A stretch of 64,000 nt of DNA from Daphnia carinata (Eukaryota > Arthropoda > Branchiopoda > Diplostraca > Daphniidae), in the NCBI RefSeq assembly GCF_022539665.2, contig NC_081334.1, positions 1 through 64,000 on the forward strand, written 5' to 3'. This document shows positions 63,999 to 64,000 of this stretch, piece after piece. A model generated the notes under the pieces. The model was given only the letters and a program-made list of their open reading frames with translations. It was not told the DNA's origin and did no database searches. Each line of letters opens with the position of its first letter. Positions within the stretch are counted from its first letter, which is position 1. Both the position numbers and the translations under genes were made by a program.

Positions 63999-64000
63999 AC

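Larger units (their letters stand above)
62737..64000 (-). mobile_element. Ty1/copia LTR retrotransposon, 3' part
   Basis: Minus-strand element cut by the right window edge. Read in its own sense it has the C-terminal pol ORF, stop TGA, a purine tract (GTGGGGA) directly after the stop, then a 241-bp 3' LTR that runs into the satellite. Order and spacing (RT, RNase H, purine tract, LTR) match the copia superfamily, where integrase precedes RT. Its GC content is clearly higher than that of the satellite. The visible coding part has no stop or frameshift, so the insertion may be young. The 5' LTR, gag, protease and integrase lie outside the window. Confidence 0.92.

Overview
This is repeat-dominated eukaryotic DNA with no cellular gene, RNA gene or CRISPR array that I can support. 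Nearly every base falls into one of three classes. A 70-bp satellite fills about 34.7 kb in four arrays (1-14254, 30809-37645, 43355-52553, 58354-62736). Five full-length, non-coding Helitron transposons of 5.3-5.8 kb fill about 28.1 kb. The 3' end of a Ty1/copia LTR retrotransposon on the minus strand fills 62737-64000. The TATA-like, TCTG/TGTG-rich Helitron 5' ends and the animal-type copia polymerase fit an invertebrate. A crustacean such as Daphnia would be compatible, but the sequence does not prove it. The setting looks like heterochromatin (pericentromeric, subtelomeric or similar).

Layout: satellite array 1 (plus orientation) runs into three Helitrons joined head to tail with no base between them (H1 14255-19746, H2 19747-25080, H3 25081-30808). 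The satellite then resumes in the opposite orientation as array 2. H4 (37646-43354) splits arrays 2 and 3, H5 (52554-58353) splits arrays 3 and 4, and array 4 ends at a copia LTR. All five Helitrons lie in plus orientation. H1, H3 and H4 form one subfamily (alpha) and H2 and H5 another (beta). Each has a 5' TC, a 3' CTAG, a subterminal 3' hairpin (lost in H5), host A on the left and T on the right, and no target duplication. The satellite flanks of H5 rejoin exactly into an intact repeat, which is direct proof of precise A^T insertion.

None of the Helitrons encodes Rep or helicase, so they depend on an autonomous relative elsewhere. Their interiors are built from a degenerate ladder of about ten units of roughly 400 bp. 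The ends carry a TTCGACTACCTG minisatellite, repeated in degenerate form near the 3' end, and a GC-rich palindrome 85 bp from the 5' end. H5 also carries a 470-bp hAT-like MITE with an 8-bp target duplication.

The satellite has two monomer types, A and B, differing at 8 of 70 positions and often alternating as a 140-bp dimer. In about 4 kb of array 2 a recombinant A/B monomer (type C) has taken over. The only genuine coding sequence is the partial copia pol (RT C-terminal part plus RNase H) at 62985-63998. I found no new enzymatic system. The most notable structure is this satellite/Helitron composite: repeated insertion of one Helitron family into one satellite, tandem stacking, an orientation switch across the stack, and later hAT and copia insertions.
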